The notes beneath the pieces were generated by a model. That model was given only the letters and a program-made list of their open reading frames with translations, searched no databases and had not been told where the DNA came from. Positions 6,234 through 8,508 of a DNA stretch of 8,508 nucleotides are shown here, one piece after another. The position numbers and the translations under genes were made by a program. Source of the stretch: JAUUZQ01 sp964538375 (GTDB lineage: Bacteria > Bacteroidota > Bacteroidia > Bacteroidales > GCA-2748055); assembly GCA_964538375.1 (NCBI GenBank), contig CAZIFQ010000055.1, forward strand, positions 1 to 8,508, given 5' to 3'. Numbering within the stretch: the first letter of the stretch is position 1; every line of letters begins with the position of its first letter.

Positions 6234-6956
6234 CATATAATAATTCAAGCCACTGATTAAAATTAGAGAATTATGAAAAAACTATTTTTGGGATTATTCC
6301 TGGTACTAATAACATCTTGCTCTTTAGGCACTATAGAGGATTTAAGAGAATTAGTAACAAACTGTTTATGTACTGTTAATGTTAATCTTGAAACACTTGC
6401 GAACAAAGAAAAAGGAAGCATTAAAGAGTTTTCTTTCATAAATAGTAAGTTGTTTGACTTGGGAATCAGTAAAGAAGACTTTGCATTAAGTTCTGCGATT
6501 CTAATAAATAATTATTATGAAATTGACTCAGGGCAAATAATAAAAGTAAACATTGTTAAAGATAGTGGAGATATGAATAAGGATACCACAACTTATACTT
6601 ATGAACAAAGTGTAATAGAGGAACAATCTCCAAAATATTTTGAAATTGAAACGATTATAAATGATTTTGTAAAGAATATATATCAAGGAAATTTCTATAA
6701 ATGTAAAATGTTGACTGATATCCCTGTAGCAACTGAAGAATTTAACTTAGAAATGACCAAAATTTTTGGAAGTCTTGAAAAAGGATATATTAACACAAAA
6801 ATATTTAGTTACAAAGTGGAAGAAAAAGTATATCATATCTACAGTGGAATTTTTACTGAAAATGATATACTAAAACTTTTTAGAATGGCCTTTAAAGAAA
6901 CAGAGAATGGTTTAAAAATAATTGCATTTGAATTCTATTAATAATACAACCGCACA
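6210..6956 (+). repeat. Tandem duplication, unit 2
   Basis: The second perfect copy of the 747-bp unit. It ends in CGCACA at 6951-6956, after which the sequence leaves the repeat and enters the large palindromic element. The absence of even one difference, including in non-coding sequence, implies a very recent event, ongoing gene conversion, or an assembly artefact. Confidence 0.97.
6273..6941 (+). CDS. Unrecognised lipoprotein, second copy
   Basis: The protein and nucleotide sequence are identical to the gene at 5532-6200: 222 residues, lipobox LITSC with Cys16, unknown family. The 62 bases between the two genes' leaders and stops are part of the repeat, so both copies have the same leader. 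Only the first can have whatever promoter lies left of 5469. The second would rely on read-through past the junction hairpin or on a promoter inside the unit, and none of good consensus is visible. Both copies are intact, so dosage rather than diversification would be the immediate effect. Confidence 0.85.
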   Translation: MKKLFLGLFLVLITSCSLGTIEDLRELVTNCLCTVNVNLETLANKEKGSIKEFSFINSKLFDLGISKEDFALSSAILINNYYEIDSGQIIKVNIVKDSGDMNKDTTTYTYEQSVIEEQSPKYFEIETIINDFVKNIYQGNFYKCKMLTDIPVATEEFNLEMTKIFGSLEKGYINTKIFSYKVEEKVYHIYSGIFTENDILKLFRMAFKETENGLKIIAFEFY

Positions 6957-6960
6957 ACAC

Positions 6961-7077
6961 ACGGTCATAAAACATTGGGGGTAAGTGCTTATCGAGCATC
7001 AGTTCTCGCATCAAAGTTTGTTGTATTTTGATAGTGAAGTAGCTCCGAACTCCCCAATGTTTCATACCGCCAACCGT
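6961..7077. repeat. Large imperfect palindromic element
   Basis: AAACATTGGGG (6970-6980) and CCCCAATGTTT (7052-7062) are perfect 11-bp inverted arms separated by 71 bp. The pairing continues outward imperfectly: CGGTCATA on the left faces CATACCG on the right, with ACGG at 6961 and CCGT at 7074-7077 further out. The loop contains shorter inverted pieces (ATCAA and TTGAT). The element separates the duplicated lipoprotein unit from the small membrane-protein gene. Its outline, a long imperfect hairpin between single small genes, recalls cassette-array spacers, but the integron core GTTRRRY is not met. Confidence 0.6.
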
Positions 7078-7109
7078 TACAGGGCATTTACATAAAACGA
7101 CAGAGTTAT

Positions 7110-7300
7110 ATGAAAGAGTATTTGATTGAAAAACGACCAAGGATTTCAATCTATTTGAGAAAATAATACTTGGAGTGGGATTTTTAAGTATTCTAAGTAT
7201 TTGGAATGATAATTTTGGATTGCTTTTAGGTCAGATAATTGTGATTATCGTAATTATGATACTTGCGATAATTAAAGTAAAAAAAATAAACCGGGCATAA
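7110..7300 (+). pseudogene. Frameshifted small membrane protein gene
   Basis: An ATG at 7110 opens a frame (MKEYLIEK) that stops after 18 codons. The overlapping +1 frame runs open from 7130 to a TAA at 7298 and encodes a convincing small membrane protein: DFNLFEKIILGVGFLSILSI, then WNDNFGLLLG, a second hydrophobic run IIVIIVIMILAII, and a basic end KVKKINRA. Adding one A to the A5 run at 7129-7133 joins the two into a 63-residue protein with two transmembrane helices. The simplest reading is a one-base deletion in a homopolymer, either real or a sequencing error; programmed frameshifting is less likely. The family is not recognised. The frame's stop overlaps the edge of repeat copy C. Confidence 0.55.
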
Positions 7301-7389
7301 ACAATCCTCCCCCAAATAATTGTTGATGAATTTCCAGGGAGTTTGAAGGCTTATCTTCCCCTGTATTTGGAGGGTGGATAATGGGGCAT
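7299..7389 (-). repeat. Structured G-rich interspersed repeat, copy C (inverted)
   Basis: Read on the minus strand this copy has ACAGGGGAAG, a 45-bp step to ATTATTTGGGGGAGGATTG, and then CCCGG. The step between the two G-boxes is the same as in copies A and B. The C-rich arm has decayed (ATGCCCCATTAT where A and B have ACCTCCCTTTAT), so the short stem is weaker. The orientation is opposite to copies A and B, and the copy sits directly after the stop of the small membrane-protein frame and about 120 bp before the next gene. Confidence 0.65.
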
Positions 7390-7469
7390 TTTATTGTGGT
7401 TGATAACAATTTCGAGATATTCAGCGAAATATATTTATAATCGCTAACTTTAATATAGTGGTGAAGTTC

Positions 7470-7486
7470 TGCATCACAATGATGCA
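7470..7486 (+). promoter_or_regulatory. Leader hairpin before the acidic lipoprotein gene
   Basis: TGCATCA (7470-7476) and TGATGCA (7480-7486) are perfect 7-bp inverted repeats with a 3-nt loop, CAA. It ends 25 bp before the ATG at 7512, so it is likely in the 5' leader, where it could be an operator or a stabilising mRNA hairpin. The duplicated leader at 8266-8297 retains the adjacent AACCC/AAATATT words but not this hairpin. Confidence 0.4.
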
Positions 7487-7511
7487 TTGAAAACCCAAAA
7501 ACCCAAATATT

Positions 7512-8258
7512 ATGAAAACCCTAAAGAGACTTTCTGTACTGGCGATATTATTCGTATTCCTGTTTTCTGGATGCGAGAAAGACCCTTTGCAACCCGATAA
7601 GAACGCTTTAAGGATTTCTAAGATTGCTGATAATTCTGCCATGATTGACCCATTGTGGGAATTTGAATACGATTCTGATGGATATTTGATTGGTATTTCT
7701 GGTGATGAGAACAGAGGAACAACTACTATTACTTATAATAGTGAAGACCTTCCTGAAATGATTTCTTGGGTTACAGATGATTTTAGTAGCGGTGATGAAA
7801 GTGAATATTATGCTACTTCTCACATTGTTTGGGGAAACAACAGTTTCGTGCTTGATGGAGATACATACACTCTTGATGCAAATGGGAATATTACTAATAT
7901 AAGTTGGGATGATAGTAATAGCGGCTATGAGTGTACATGGCAAGAAGATAGAGCAGAGATATATTATTATAGAGATGGTTCTAATGAATGGGCACAAACA
8001 CGTGTATTCAATCAATATAATAGCCCGCTTTCAGCCATTAATCTTGCAATCATAAATGCTTGTGATATATCATGGATTTATGATGAATGTGATTGGATAT
8101 TTCAAAACAAATATTGTCTTTCTACGAATAGCAGTGCTGATGAAGGCAGTGCAGACTATGATTGCGATTATAACGATGATGGTTATCCAACTCGGATACG
8201 TATAATTGAAGAGGGCAATTTCGTTATGTATTTATGTATTGAATATGAGACTGATTAG
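7512..8258 (+). CDS. Acidic lipoprotein with YD-like strands (DUF4595-like)
   Basis: The 248-residue lipoprotein has signal LAILFVFLFSGC with lipidated Cys21, followed by EKDP. The mature part is rich in Asp, Glu, Tyr and Asn. It shows strand motifs of the YD/RHS-like kind: WEFEYDSDGYLIGI (about 49-62), TTTITYNSEDLPEMISW, YTLDANGNITNISW (about 118-131), and YDCDYNDDGYPTRIRI near the end. Bacteroidota lipoproteins of this pattern are often grouped under DUF4595, and their role is unknown; surface exposure is plausible but unproven. Several cysteines (CTW, ACD, ECD, YCL, DCD) may pair. The start is fixed by the signal peptide and preceded by AACCCAAATATT rather than a Shine-Dalgarno. A related leader and signal peptide recur just downstream as a relic. 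Confidence 0.8.
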   Translation: MKTLKRLSVLAILFVFLFSGCEKDPLQPDKNALRISKIADNSAMIDPLWEFEYDSDGYLIGISGDENRGTTTITYNSEDLPEMISWVTDDFSSGDESEYYATSHIVWGNNSFVLDGDTYTLDANGNITNISWDDSNSGYECTWQEDRAEIYYYRDGSNEWAQTRVFNQYNSPLSAINLAIINACDISWIYDECDWIFQNKYCLSTNSSADEGSADYDCDYNDDGYPTRIRIIEEGNFVMYLCIEYETD

Positions 8259-8265
8259 TTAAGCA

Positions 8266-8345
8266 TCTTCATTGCAGAACCCACTAAACCAAATATTATG
8301 AAACCCATCGTAAAACTCTCAGTACTGGTATTATTATTTGCATAA
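8266..8345 (+). pseudogene. Relic of a second lipoprotein gene start
   Basis: The ATG at 8298 begins MKPIVKLSVLVLLFA and stops at 8343. This matches the signal peptide of the preceding gene (MKTLKRLSVLAILFVF) residue by residue with conservative changes. The bases before it also match: CATTG, then AACCC, then CCAAATATTATG in both leaders. So the leader and signal-peptide coding part of a paralogue survive. The reading frame ends before any lipobox, and the following sequence belongs to the tail of a minus-strand gene. It is probably the remainder of a tandem paralogue removed by a deletion or rearrangement near 8343. Confidence 0.6.
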
Positions 8346-8348
8346 TCT

Positions 8349-8508
8349 TTACTTTAATGAAATCGAAATTGATAGTTTTAGTGCAAAATTATTATTAAAA
8401 TTATCAGAGCCATAATAGCCATATCGATAAAATCCACCTACACCAAAACCAACATAAAACATATTTACATAATTTAGTCTTATTACATTATTAATAATCA
8501 AGCCCGAC
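8349..8508 (-). CDS. C-terminal end of a probable outer-membrane beta-barrel protein (runs off the window)
   Basis: A minus-strand frame enters from the right edge and is open for 52 codons to a TAA at 8349-8351. The peptide has aromatic and glycine-rich strands (RLNYVNMFYVGFGVGGFYRY, then GYYGSDNFNNN) and ends in an alternating strand FALKLSISISLK. This alternation and the closing strand are typical of the last hairpin of outer-membrane barrels, although the last residue is Lys rather than the usual aromatic. It converges tail-to-tail with the lipoprotein relic, leaving only 3 bp between the two stops. The family cannot be named from this fragment. Confidence 0.5.
   Translation of the reverse strand, partial: SGLIINNVIRLNYVNMFYVGFGVGGFYRYGYYGSDNFNNNFALKLSISISLK

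Noticed and set aside
6201..6240. Integron attC site
   Set aside because: A hairpin between single-gene units is suggestive, but the required RYYYAAC/GTTRRRY cores are not present and no integrase is in the window, so it is reported only as cassette-like.
6892..7149. Minus-strand open frame of 85 codons across the palindrome
   Set aside because: It spans the end of the duplicated gene and the palindromic element, and the peptide looks like read-through of non-coding sequence.
7445..7452. TAACTTTA as a -7 box for the acidic lipoprotein gene
   Set aside because: It matches TAnnTTTG except for the last base, but there is no TTTG 19-21 bp upstream.
7608..8015. Minus-strand open frame of 135 codons
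   Set aside because: Antisense shadow of the acidic lipoprotein gene; the product is an Ile/Ser/Thr-rich mirror with no domain or leader.
1..8508. CRISPR array, tRNA or rRNA genes, DGR reverse transcriptase or template repeat
   Set aside because: I looked for short regularly spaced repeats, tRNA-like cloverleaf motifs, a reverse-transcriptase frame and a second copy of the FISUMP tail, and found none in this window.

Overview
The window looks like a chromosomal accessory region of a Bacteroidota bacterium. The evidence is a type IX secretion (T9SS) C-terminal sorting domain, a FISUMP (Fibrobacter succinogenes major paralogous) domain protein, TlpA-like thioredoxins with long N-terminal domains, a textbook Bacteroidetes promoter (TTTG-N19-TAnnTTTG), and genes that lack Shine-Dalgarno sites. 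No gene in view is core housekeeping. Nearly every product carries an export signal or looks envelope-associated.

Layout. 1-250: truncated end of an IS3-like insertion sequence, with the 5' part of its first transposase gene. 413-3603, minus strand: a compact three-gene operon read right to left. It encodes a small T9SS-sorted protein, a FISUMP / C-type-lectin-fold surface protein, and a periplasmic thioredoxin-like protein. The gaps are 6 bp, then a 4-bp ATGA overlap (or none if the internal start is used). The last ~55 codons of the FISUMP gene are GC-shifted and dominated by NNC codons, as in variable regions of diversity-generating retroelements (DGRs). No reverse transcriptase or template repeat lies in the window. 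3928-5022, minus strand: a secreted pectinacetylesterase/NOTUM-type hydrolase with its own promoter.

5469-6956: an exact tandem duplication, 741-bp period, of a very AT-rich gene for an unrecognised 222-residue lipoprotein. Each unit starts in a short hairpin, and the 6-bp word CGCACA occurs at all three boundaries. A large imperfect palindrome (6961-7077) and a frameshifted small membrane-protein gene (7110-7300) follow. 7512-8258: an acidic lipoprotein with YD-like strands. The start of a second, related lipoprotein gene lies just downstream as a relic (8298-8345). The C-terminal end of a probable outer-membrane beta-barrel protein enters from the right edge on the minus strand.

Three copies of a ~91-bp G-rich structured repeat (3753-3843, 5264-5353, and inverted at 7299-7389) are scattered between these genes. 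Their internal spacing is identical although much of the interior has diverged.

How the genes may work together: the left operon reads as a surface display module (secreted partner, variable lectin-like adhesin, oxidoreductase that could service its cysteines). The right half reads as a patchwork of recently acquired or duplicated lipoprotein genes. The points most worth following up are the DGR-like variable region, the exact lipoprotein duplication, the spacing-conserved repeat family, and the frameshifted small gene.
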